From an uncultured Bacilli bacterium (GTDB taxonomy: Bacteria; Bacillota_I; Bacilli_A; RF39; UBA660), in NCBI GenBank assembly GCA_934148875.1, contig CAKPDJ010000073.1, positions 1 to 5,327 on the forward strand: 5,327 nucleotides of DNA. The letters are read 5' to 3'. Positions 1 to 5,327 of the stretch are shown here, piece after piece. Under the pieces are notes generated by a model. That model was given only the letters and a program-made list of their open reading frames with translations. It was not told where the DNA came from and made no database searches. Position 1 is the stretch's first letter, and every line of letters starts with the position of its first letter. Position numbers and translations under genes: made by a program.

Positions 1-984
1 CTTATGGATAGTGATAGTGGTAGAGTTTTATATGAAAAAGATAAAGATAATCCTAGGCTTATTGCATCTATTACTAAAATAATGACAGCTATTTTAGCTA
101 TTGAATCAGGTAGACTTGAAGAAGAAGTTACAGTTGGAGAAGAAGTGCTTACTATGTATGGTTCTAATATTTATATAGAACTTGGTGAAAAGATGAAATT
201 GCTTGATATGGTATATGGTTTGATGCTTAGAAGTGGAAATGATGCAGCTTTAGTTATTGCTTATTTTATTGGTGGTAGTGAAGAAAACTTTGTTAAGATG
301 ATGAATGAAAAAGCTAAAGAAATAGGAATGACTAATACTGTATTTAATAATCCACATGGTCTAGATGAAGTGACACAAAATAAATCTACTGCTTATGATA
401 TGGCTTTATTATCTAGTTATGCATCTCACAATGATACTTATATGAAGATTGTTGGTACTAGAAAATATAGTGTACAAACTGATAAAAAAAGTTATCTTTG
501 GTATAACCGTAATAAATTATTAGGTAGTTATTCTTATGCTACTGGTGGTAAAACAGGATATACACCTAGTGCTGGTAGAACTTTAGTTACTAATGCAAGT
601 CATAATAATTTGAATTTAACAGCTGTTACTTTAAATGATGGTAATGAGTATGTTTCTCATGAGACAATGTATAATTATGGCTTTGAAAATTATAAAAATT
701 ATGTGATTTTGGATAAGAATAAGTTTAAAGTAGATAATGCTTATTACCCAAATCAAATCTATATTAAAAATAGTTTTAAGTATCCACTTACAGAAGTTGA
801 AAAAGAAAATGTTAAAGTATTAGTTAAGCTTACTAAACTTGATAAGATAAATGATAATGATGAAGTTGGGATAGTTGTAGTAAAATTAGCGGGTCGAGAA
901 ATTTATAGTGAAAAAGTTTATGTTAGAGTGAATAAAGAAAAGAAAAATTTCTTTCAAAAGATTTGGTCGTGGTTATTTGATTAA
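1..984 (+). CDS. dacB: D-alanyl-D-alanine carboxypeptidase (DacB/DacF-type penicillin-binding protein), 5' end cut off by the window
   Basis: Low-molecular-weight penicillin-binding protein that removes the terminal D-Ala from peptidoglycan stem peptides outside the membrane. The frame is open to base 1, and the ATG at 4 encodes a residue inside the conserved domain, so it is not the real start; the signal peptide and first strand lie upstream. Numbering from that Met, all three active-site motifs of the S11 peptidase family are present: SITK at 22-25 (nucleophile Ser22), SGN at 77-79 and KTG at 183-185. Residues about 235-310 are beta-rich and fit a PBP5 C-terminal domain. The end (FFQKIWSWLFD) looks like the amphipathic helix that anchors these enzymes to the outer membrane face. 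The last 8 bases overlap spmA. The symbol dacB is inferred from the B. subtilis gene order dacB-spmA-spmB; by sequence alone it could equally be called dacF. Confidence 0.93.
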   Translation, partial: LMDSDSGRVLYEKDKDNPRLIASITKIMTAILAIESGRLEEEVTVGEEVLTMYGSNIYIELGEKMKLLDMVYGLMLRSGNDAALVIAYFIGGSEENFVKMMNEKAKEIGMTNTVFNNPHGLDEVTQNKSTAYDMALLSSYASHNDTYMKIVGTRKYSVQTDKKSYLWYNRNKLLGSYSYATGGKTGYTPSAGRTLVTNASHNNLNLTAVTLNDGNEYVSHETMYNYGFENYKNYVILDKNKFKVDNAYYPNQIYIKNSFKYPLTEVEKENVKVLVKLTKLDKINDNDEVGIVVVKLAGREIYSEKVYVRVNKEKKNFFQKIWSWLFD

Positions 985-1561
985 TGTAATTTGGGTAAGT
1001 TTTATAATTATTGGAATAGTTTATAGTTTATTTACTGGTAAAATTGATGTTATTAATGAAGAAATTATTAATTGTGGAAATAGTTGTTTGGAACTTTTTT
1101 TAGGCATGTTTCCAATGATGGTTTTATGGAGTGGACTTATGAATATAGCTAAGAAAGCAGGGATACTTGATTTTCTTGCTAGAAAAATGAGTCCTTTATT
1201 TCGTATTATTTTTCCGGAACTTGATAAAGATGATGAAACATTAGGTTATATTGCTTCTAATTTAACGATTAATATGCTTGGTATTCATAATGCCTCAACT
1301 CCGTTTGGACTTAAAGCAATGAAGTGTATGCAAGAAAAAAATAAAGATAAAACTAGGGCCACTCGTAGTATGATTACTTTTTTAGTTCTTAATACTAGTG
1401 GAGTTACTTTGATAGCCACTGATATTATTGCTGTTAGATCTATGTATGGTGGTAGTAATCCAACTGATCTTATTTTTATAACTTTGATAGCTACTTGTGT
1501 TAATACAGTACTTGCACTTTTAATGGATCGTTTTTTATGGAAGGTGGAGAATAAAAAATGA
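977..1561 (+). CDS. spmA: Spore maturation protein A (SpmA), membrane protein with a Gate/nucleoside-recognition domain
   Basis: Polytopic membrane protein of 194 residues, close to the roughly 196 of B. subtilis SpmA. In B. subtilis, SpmA and SpmB are needed for full dehydration of the spore core; the transported substrate is not firmly known. Hydrophobic segments lie at about 3-20, 38-57, 131-153 and 163-185. Family signatures are the NMLGIHNASTPFGLKAM stretch at 99-115 and the TRSMITFLVLNTSGVTLI stretch at 129-146. The start is TTG at 977: it gives an N-terminus (MINVIWV) matching the one I recall for B. subtilis SpmA (MVNIIWV), and no in-frame ATG occurs before well inside the protein. 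It overlaps the end of dacB by 8 nt with no strong Shine-Dalgarno (only GTGG at 969-972), which suggests translational coupling. It overlaps spmB by ATGA. Confidence 0.95.
   Translation: MINVIWVSFIIIGIVYSLFTGKIDVINEEIINCGNSCLELFLGMFPMMVLWSGLMNIAKKAGILDFLARKMSPLFRIIFPELDKDDETLGYIASNLTINMLGIHNASTPFGLKAMKCMQEKNKDKTRATRSMITFLVLNTSGVTLIATDIIAVRSMYGGSNPTDLIFITLIATCVNTVLALLMDRFLWKVENKK
1541..1547 (+). promoter_or_regulatory. Ribosome binding site of spmB
   Basis: AAGGTGG lies 10 nt before the spmB ATG at 1558, inside the last codons of spmA. It supports the ATG that overlaps the spmA stop codon as ATGA, a classical arrangement for coupled translation of partner subunits. Confidence 0.75.
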
Positions 1562-2091
1562 GTATTTCTAGTATAGGTAATTACTTTATTCCTGGTGTTG
1601 TATTGATTATCATGATAGTAGCTATTAGTAAAAAGGTTAATGTTTATGATGAGTTTGTAGATGGAGCAAAAGAAGGACTTAGTATGAGTATTAGTATCTT
1701 TCCTTATTTAATAGGAATGATTTTTGGTATTAATATCTTACTTAAGAGTGGAATTGTACAGAATGTTTTTGTTTGGCTCAAACCTCTTTTTGATTTTATT
1801 CGTATTCCGATTGAAGTTTTACCAATGGCTCTTATTCGCCCGGTTTCTGGTAATGCTAGTTTTGCTATTATGATTGATATGATTAAAACGTATGGTGTTG
1901 ATTCTTTTTTAGGAAGAATTGTAGCTGTTATGCAAGGTGCAACTGATACTACTATTTATGTTATTTCATTATATTTTGGAAGTATAGGTATTAAAAAGAT
2001 ACGTTATGCCTTAAAAGCTGGATTATTTGCTGATTTGGTTACTTTAATTATGAGTGTTTTGTTAGTAAGTGTTTTTTTTGGAACTAGATAA
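1558..2091 (+). CDS. spmB: Spore maturation protein B (SpmB), membrane partner of SpmA
   Basis: Membrane protein of 177 residues, the usual SpmB length, with a Gate-type domain like SpmA. Hydrophobic stretches are at about 8-24, 44-64, 83-107, 120-141 and 153-175. Strong family signatures are LPMALIRPVSGNASF at 88-102 and MQGATDTTIYVISLYFG at 125-141, followed by IGIKKIRYALKAGLFADL at 143-160. In B. subtilis, spmA and spmB mutants make spores with abnormal core hydration; both proteins are thought to form one membrane unit, which the 4-nt overlap here supports. The stop codon TAA at 2089-2091 lies in the loop of a terminator hairpin, so this is probably the last gene of the dacB-spmA-spmB transcript. 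Presence of the pair hints at sporulation ability or ancestry, although such proteins can persist in organisms not known to form spores. Confidence 0.95.
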   Translation: MSISSIGNYFIPGVVLIIMIVAISKKVNVYDEFVDGAKEGLSMSISIFPYLIGMIFGINILLKSGIVQNVFVWLKPLFDFIRIPIEVLPMALIRPVSGNASFAIMIDMIKTYGVDSFLGRIVAVMQGATDTTIYVISLYFGSIGIKKIRYALKAGLFADLVTLIMSVLLVSVFFGTR

Positions 2092-2109
2092 TTTCTAGTG
2101 CTTTTTTTT
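2083..2109 (+). terminator. Rho-independent terminator after spmB
   Basis: ACTAGA (2083-2088) pairs with TCTAGT (2094-2099) around a 5-nt loop TAATT, and a run of eight T follows at 2102-2109. Allowing one A-G mismatch, the stem extends by a G-C and a G-T pair at the base. The stem is short and weak in GC, so termination may be partial, but position and T-run are right. The loop contains the spmB stop codon. Confidence 0.65.
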
Positions 2110-2117
2110 ATATTTTA

Positions 2118-2126
2118 TGTTATAAT
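2118..2126 (+). promoter_or_regulatory. Extended -10 promoter for dinG-rluB
   Basis: TGTTATAAT is a perfect extended -10 element (TGn plus TATAAT) for the vegetative sigma factor. No good -35 hexamer is found at 16-18 nt upstream, where the terminator T-run of spmB lies, which is tolerated with an extended -10. Transcription would begin near 2133, giving a leader of about 19 nt before the ATG at 2152. This makes dinG-rluB a unit separate from spmAB. Confidence 0.65.
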
Positions 2127-2142
2127 TCAATCATTAAAAGTG

Positions 2143-2148
2143 GGTGAT
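2143..2148 (+). promoter_or_regulatory. Ribosome binding site that fixes the dinG start
   Basis: GGTGAT matches the right part of the consensus AGGAGGTGAT complementary to the 16S rRNA 3' end and is 3 nt from the ATG at 2152. The alternative GTG at 2098 has no such site, lies inside the spmB terminator and is upstream of the predicted transcription start, so the ATG at 2152 is preferred. Confidence 0.75.
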
Positions 2149-2151
2149 ATT

Positions 2152-4170
2152 ATGGCTAGTATTTGGAAAGATGAAAGCAATAAAAATGATACTGAACAAG
2201 ACAACCGACTATTTTTGGAAATAGAAGAGTTTTTTAATCATATTCAAGATAGTAAACACTTACAATATCGTGATGGTCAACGTAGTATGGCATATAGTGT
2301 TGTAGATACTATTAAAGATAAGCAAATTTTATTAATTGAAGCAGGAGTTGGAATTGGAAAAAGTTATGCTTATTTAATTCCGTTAATTCAATCTATAAAA
2401 GATGATGATAAGTTTAAAGGCTTTATCATTGCTACTTCAACTATAGCACTGCAAGAACAGTTGATTAGAGATGTTAATGAAGTATTTAATTTATTAGGTG
2501 TTGATAAAGATTCAGTTAATGTTGTACTTGCTAAGGGTAAAAATAATTATATATGTCGCAAAAGATTGAATGAATTTTTAAAAACATCTGGTAACGAGAA
2601 GTATGCTTATATTTTGGATGAAGTTATAAAAAATGATACAATTGATAGAAAAGACTTTGAAGATATTAGTGATAAGATGTGGAGAAACTTTAATGTTCGT
2701 ACCTGTTCCACAATGGCTTGCCCTTATTATGCTGATTGTAAAATATCTATGAATCATTGCAGTTATGATAACGCCAAAATTGTTATTACTAACCAAGATC
2801 TGTTGGTTCAAGACTTAAAGAAAGATAATGATAGTAGGCTATTTAAAGATGATCGTGTGATTGTAATAGATGAAGCTCATAATTTAGAGGAAAAGATAAG
2901 AAATTCTTATGTTTTGGCTATTGATAAAAAGTATATTGAGTCATTATTATATCGTTTATATTACTCTGTTTCTGATTATGATGAGATATTTTTACCTCCT
3001 CAATCAGTTTTTGATAGTTTAACTGAATTTTTTACTAGATTACGTGCTAGTGCTAAAAATGAAATTAGAAAAGTAGATGAATCAATTGATAATTATTATG
3101 ACTGTAATAGAGTTAAATTTAATTGTGGTTATAAATTATCTGAAGCAACTAAGAGAGTTATAAATTCAATAAAAAGCTGTATTGATGAAGTTAAGCTACG
3201 AACTGTTAATAGTGTTTATAGTATCAATGATAAAGTATTAAATGAGTTATATAGTATTATTGATGTTTTAAATGATATGTTAAAAAATGATAAGAGTAAT
3301 AATATTTATTGGGTAGATTTTATGGATGCTCAGGGTAAATATTTACATTTGACATATGCCCCTAAAAAAATAGATGAATTATCATCAACTTTGTTGTCTA
3401 AACATCGTGCTGGTATTATTCTAACTAGTGCCACTTTAACTATTGGTAGGGATAACTATGATTATTATTCAAAGTCTGTTGGCTTGGATAAGGTTGTGGG
3501 TAAGAATGTATTAAAAGAATTTTCAGAAATATCACCATATGATTATGAAAGACAAGCTTTATTATATTGTCCTAAAGACATTTCATCACCGCGTGATAAG
3601 GATACTTATTTAGAGGATATTTCTAATCGCATTTATGAACTTATAAATATTACTGGTGGCAAAAGTTTAATTTTATTTACATCTAAGAGTGATATGAATA
3701 TTGTATACAATAATGTCAAGTCTAAGGGTGTTGATTTTCCTCTTTATATTCAAAAAGAAGGAAGTAATGTAAAGGCTCTTAAGGAAAAATTTGAGAGTGA
3801 TATTTCTTCTTGCTTGTTTGCTACTGGTTCTTTTTATGAGGGGATTGACGTAAAGGGCTCTTCATTGAGTCAAGTAATAATAGCTAAATTACCATTTCCA
3901 ATAGTTGATCCAGTTATTGATTATAAGGCTAATGAATATAAAGATGGTTTTTATAAGGTTTATTTGCCAGATATGATAACCAAATTAAAACAGGGAACTG
4001 GTCGTGCCATAAGATCAGAGGATGATACAGCAATTATATCAATTTTAGATCCTAGAATTCATGATTATAATGTGCGATATAATAATATGGTTTTTGATTC
4101 ATTACCTTTTACTAATGTCACAGATGACATAACTGAAGTGGCAAAATTTGCAAATAAAAAAATAAAGTAG
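2152..4170 (+). CDS. dinG: DinG-family ATP-dependent DNA helicase (XPD-like, Fe-S cluster)
   Basis: Superfamily 2 helicase of the XPD/Rad3/DinG group, which unwinds DNA 5' to 3' and can resolve R-loops, D-loops and G-quadruplexes; a cytosolic repair or replication-support enzyme. The protein has 672 residues from the ATG at 2152. Visible motifs: Walker A AGVGIGKS at 64-71, motif Ia-like TSTIALQEQL at 95-104, DEAH at 240-243, SAT motif in GIILTSATL at 421-429, motif V-like FYEGIDVKG at 561-569, and motif VI QGTGRAIRS at 614-622. Cys135, Cys185, Cys190 and Cys196 fit the four ligands of a [4Fe-4S] cluster; the last three have the C-x4-C-x5-C spacing of E. coli DinG. There is no N-terminal DnaQ-like exonuclease domain, unlike the roughly 930-residue DinG of B. 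subtilis, so this resembles the E. coli type in architecture. rluB follows after 8 nt. A longer version from GTG at 2098 is unlikely. Confidence 0.95.
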   Translation: MASIWKDESNKNDTEQDNRLFLEIEEFFNHIQDSKHLQYRDGQRSMAYSVVDTIKDKQILLIEAGVGIGKSYAYLIPLIQSIKDDDKFKGFIIATSTIALQEQLIRDVNEVFNLLGVDKDSVNVVLAKGKNNYICRKRLNEFLKTSGNEKYAYILDEVIKNDTIDRKDFEDISDKMWRNFNVRTCSTMACPYYADCKISMNHCSYDNAKIVITNQDLLVQDLKKDNDSRLFKDDRVIVIDEAHNLEEKIRNSYVLAIDKKYIESLLYRLYYSVSDYDEIFLPPQSVFDSLTEFFTRLRASAKNEIRKVDESIDNYYDCNRVKFNCGYKLSEATKRVINSIKSCIDEVKLRTVNSVYSINDKVLNELYSIIDVLNDMLKNDKSNNIYWVDFMDAQGKYLHLTYAPKKIDELSSTLLSKHRAGIILTSATLTIGRDNYDYYSKSVGLDKVVGKNVLKEFSEISPYDYERQALLYCPKDISSPRDKDTYLEDISNRIYELINITGGKSLILFTSKSDMNIVYNNVKSKGVDFPLYIQKEGSNVKALKEKFESDISSCLFATGSFYEGIDVKGSSLSQVIIAKLPFPIVDPVIDYKANEYKDGFYKVYLPDMITKLKQGTGRAIRSEDDTAIISILDPRIHDYNVRYNNMVFDSLPFTNVTDDITEVAKFANKKIK

Positions 4171-4174
4171 GTGA
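4169..4174 (+). promoter_or_regulatory. Ribosome binding site of rluB
   Basis: AGGTGA overlaps the last two bases of the dinG stop codon TAG and is 4 nt from the rluB ATG at 4179. It supports cotranscription and probably coupled translation of rluB with dinG. Confidence 0.75.
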
Positions 4175-4178
4175 AATA

Positions 4179-4907
4179 ATGGAACGTTTACAAAAAATAA
4201 TTGCTAATAGTGGGATGTGTTCAAGAAGAAAAGCAGAGGAGTTAATATTATCTGGTAAGGTTAAGGTTGATGGTGTAGTAGTTACAGAATTAGGAGTTAA
4301 GGCAAGCGATAAAAGTAGTATAGAGGTAAATGGCAACTTGATTTCTAGAGAGGAAAAGGAATATTATTTATTAAATAAACCACGTGGAGTTTTAACTACT
4401 ACTAGTGATGATAAAAATCGTAAGACTGTTGTTGATTTAATTGATACAGATAAGAGAATTTACCCAGTTGGTAGGCTTGATTATGATACTACTGGTGTAC
4501 TAATATTAACTAATGATGGTGACTTTGCTAATATGATTATGCATCCTAAGAATGAGATAGATAAGATTTATATAGCTAAAGTTAAGGGAATAGTAAATGG
4601 GGAAGCCGTTCATAAGTTAGAAGATGGCGTTATGATTGATGATGATTTTGTAAAAGCTAGTAGAGTGAAAGTAAAAAAAGTGGATACTAAAACCAATCAT
4701 TCTTTGGTAGAAATAACTATTCATGAAGGAAAAAATCATCAAGTTAAAAAAATGTTTGAAGCTGTTGGTTATCTTGTTGATAAGTTGAAAAGAGAACGTG
4801 TAGCTTTTTTAACGGTTGATGGTTTGAATTCTGGTGAATATCGTAAATTAACTAATAAAGAAGTTAGTAAACTTTATGTTTTAGCAACTCAAAATAAAAA
4901 AAAGTGA
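4179..4907 (+). CDS. rluB: 23S rRNA pseudouridine synthase (RsuA/RluB/RluE/RluF family), RluB-like
   Basis: Converts a specific uridine in large-subunit rRNA to pseudouridine; E. coli RluB modifies U2605 of 23S rRNA. The 242-residue protein starts with an S4 RNA-binding domain (about 1-50: MERLQKIIANSGMCSRRKAE, then the LILSGKVKVDG strand region). The catalytic domain carries YYLLNKPRG at 62-70 and the active-site motif GRLDYDTTG at 98-106, with the catalytic Asp at 101, followed by VLILTNDG. The motif usually read as EGRNRQVRRM is EGKNHQVKKM at 183-192, a conservative variant. The start is set by a good ribosome site 4 nt upstream. In B. subtilis the rluB gene follows dacB-spmA-spmB, so the RluB assignment is favoured over RsuA (16S) or RluF, which share the fold. 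The stop codon lies in the left arm of the terminator shared with the ferredoxin gene. Confidence 0.9.
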   Translation: MERLQKIIANSGMCSRRKAEELILSGKVKVDGVVVTELGVKASDKSSIEVNGNLISREEKEYYLLNKPRGVLTTTSDDKNRKTVVDLIDTDKRIYPVGRLDYDTTGVLILTNDGDFANMIMHPKNEIDKIYIAKVKGIVNGEAVHKLEDGVMIDDDFVKASRVKVKKVDTKTNHSLVEITIHEGKNHQVKKMFEAVGYLVDKLKRERVAFLTVDGLNSGEYRKLTNKEVSKLYVLATQNKKK

Positions 4908-4934
4908 AATAGAATTCTTTCTTTTCACTTTTTT
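4896..4934. terminator. Bidirectional terminator between convergent rluB and fer
   Basis: AGTGAAA (4903-4909) pairs with TTTCACT (4923-4929); after a one-base bulge (T4910) AGAA (4911-4914) pairs with TTCT (4919-4922) around a 4-nt loop. The stem is flanked by eight A on the left (4896-4903) and six T on the right (4929-4934), so transcripts from either strand end in a hairpin plus U-run. The rluB stop TGA (4905-4907) is in the left arm and the ferredoxin stop is in the right flank. Confidence 0.85.
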
Positions 4935-5160
4935 AGTTTGTTTCTTCAATAACTTCAATTGCGCCAGTTGGACAACTCTCAGAAGCATCTATAACGTTTT
5001 CTTTTTCTTCTTCAGGTATCTCAGCTACCTTATCTGTATCTTCTTGATTTTGACAGATAACTTCTGCTAAACCATCATCACCAATTTGAAATATTTTGTC
5101 TGCAATTACTGTGCAGGCACCACAACCAATGCAGGTATCTTTTTTTACTTTTGCTTTCAT
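4933..5160 (-). CDS. fer: Ferredoxin with one [4Fe-4S] cluster
   Basis: Small soluble electron carrier of 75 residues. Cys10, Cys13 and Cys16 form the C-x2-C-x2-C motif (CIGCGAC), and Cys63 in SCPTGAI supplies the fourth ligand in the usual C-P context, so one [4Fe-4S] cluster is expected. This is the single-cluster ferredoxin type of B. subtilis Fer (about 82 residues), not the two-cluster clostridial type. The centre, about 26-60, is rich in Asp and Glu, typical of proteins that dock to basic patches on partner enzymes. Cys36 is extra and not part of the motif. The ATG at 5160 is supported by an AAGGAGG site, and an in-frame TAA sits directly before it, so no longer start is possible. It is monocistronic by context: own promoter, convergent neighbour. 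The redox partner cannot be told from this window. Confidence 0.93.
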   Translation of the reverse strand: MKAKVKKDTCIGCGACTVIADKIFQIGDDGLAEVICQNQEDTDKVAEIPEEEKENVIDASESCPTGAIEVIEETN

Positions 5161-5166
5161 TTATTT

Positions 5167-5173
5167 CCTCCTT
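5167..5173 (-). promoter_or_regulatory. Strong ribosome binding site of fer
   Basis: On the minus strand AAGGAGG stands 6 nt before the ATG at 5160, a full consensus Shine-Dalgarno and the strongest in the window. It suggests high translation of the ferredoxin. Confidence 0.9.
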
Positions 5174-5179
5174 AATAAA

Positions 5180-5207
5180 ATTATATCAAAAATATTTAAA
5201 ATAACAA
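5180..5207 (-). promoter_or_regulatory. Vegetative-type promoter of fer
   Basis: On the minus strand, TTGTTA (5207-5202, 4 of 6 matches to TTGACA) is followed after 16 nt by TATAAT (5185-5180), preceded by TGA, making an extended -10. Transcription would start at about 5174-5172, so the leader is only some 13-14 nt and begins almost at the ribosome site. Confidence 0.7.
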
Positions 5208-5281
5208 TTAGTATTATTTTGGATTTTATATTTTTGGTAAAAACTATTAATGTTAGTGTAAAGAGTTTTGGGGCAAATAAT

Positions 5282-5323
5282 AAAGAAAGTTGAATTTTAT
5301 AATAAATTTGATTTTCTTTTTTT
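5282..5323 (+). terminator. AU-rich hairpin with T-run, possible plus-strand terminator
   Basis: Bases 5282-5297 can pair with 5304-5319 over 16 continuous pairs, 13 Watson-Crick and three G-U, around the loop TATAAT; TTTT, A and TTT follow. The three wobble pairs exist only in plus-strand RNA; in minus-strand RNA they would be A-C mismatches, so the plus sense is favoured. No confident plus-strand gene leads into it. AT-rich DNA makes such foldings fairly easily, so this is tentative. Confidence 0.4.
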
Positions 5324-5327
5324 ATTT

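Noticed and set aside
4..6. ATG at 4 as the start of the carboxypeptidase
   Set aside because: Only 21 residues would precede the catalytic Ser, with no signal peptide, and the residues just after it already match the first conserved strand. The frame is open to the window edge, so the gene is truncated by the window.
2578..2811. Minus-strand open frame of 77 codons
   Set aside because: Lies fully inside dinG, opposite the Fe-S cysteine region whose motifs are clearly conserved. No ribosome site and no recognisable domain.
4118..4336. Minus-strand open frame of 72 codons
   Set aside because: Spans the dinG-rluB junction antisense to well-supported coding sequence. Hydrophobic composition arises from the complement of Lys/Glu-rich codons.
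5096..5293. Plus-strand open frame of 65 codons as a complete gene
   Set aside because: Its first part is antisense to the start of the ferredoxin gene and its promoter, and its ATG has no ribosome site. Only the last part looks coding-like and is reported separately as a weak finding.
5298..5303. TATAAT as a plus-strand promoter -10
   Set aside because: It forms the loop of the hairpin, has no TG extension and no -35 at suitable distance. Such hexamers are frequent in DNA this AT-rich.
5161..5325. Minus-strand frame open for 54 codons from the right edge up to a TAA directly before the fer ATG, with a hydrophobic C-terminal stretch
   Set aside because: Only about 4 of 54 codons begin with G, far below the neighbouring genes, and it would read through the fer promoter and ribosome site. 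Best explained as noncoding AT-rich DNA.
1..5327. Mobile element, CRISPR array, tRNA/rRNA, riboswitch or novel defence system
   Set aside because: No transposase or integrase motifs, no spaced direct repeats, no tRNA cloverleaf and no long structured leader were seen. All sizeable genes belong to known families.

Overview
This is AT-rich DNA with the gene layout of a low-GC Bacillota (Firmicutes) chromosome. Signs of this are purine-rich Shine-Dalgarno sites, A/T-ending codons, and short gaps or overlaps between genes. UGA is a stop codon (it ends spmA and rluB) and Trp is read from UGG, so the standard bacterial code applies and the UGA=Trp code of Mycoplasma is excluded. The best guess at lineage is a low-GC member of Bacilli/Erysipelotrichia or a related gut clade, or a low-GC Clostridium-like organism. 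That guess rests on composition and gene order, not on a database match.

Layout. Plus strand, positions 1-2091: the 3' part of a D-alanyl-D-alanine carboxypeptidase gene (dacB-like), then spmA and spmB, all overlapping. This is the dacB-spmA-spmB order known from Bacillus subtilis, where the genes act in spore cortex formation and spore core dehydration. A short hairpin plus T-run directly after spmB ends this unit. Plus strand, 2118-4907: an extended -10 promoter, then dinG (XPD-type Fe-S helicase) and, 8 nt later, rluB (pseudouridine synthase). Minus strand, 4933-5160: a single-cluster [4Fe-4S] ferredoxin gene with its own promoter and a very strong ribosome site, convergent with rluB. The two share a bidirectional terminator. 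Positions 5174-5327 hold the ferredoxin promoter and an AU-rich hairpin in plus-strand sense; no convincing gene lies there.

How the genes relate. DacB, SpmA and SpmB belong together as an envelope or sporulation module. RluB is a neighbour of that module in B. subtilis as well, whereas dinG appears to be an insertion between spmB and rluB with its own promoter. The window is mostly ordinary core genome. I found no mobile element, CRISPR array, tRNA, rRNA or novel defence-like system. The points worth a second look are start-site choices, compact regulatory architecture with stop codons inside terminators, the DinG type and its position, and an unexplained hairpin with a coding-like tail at the right edge.
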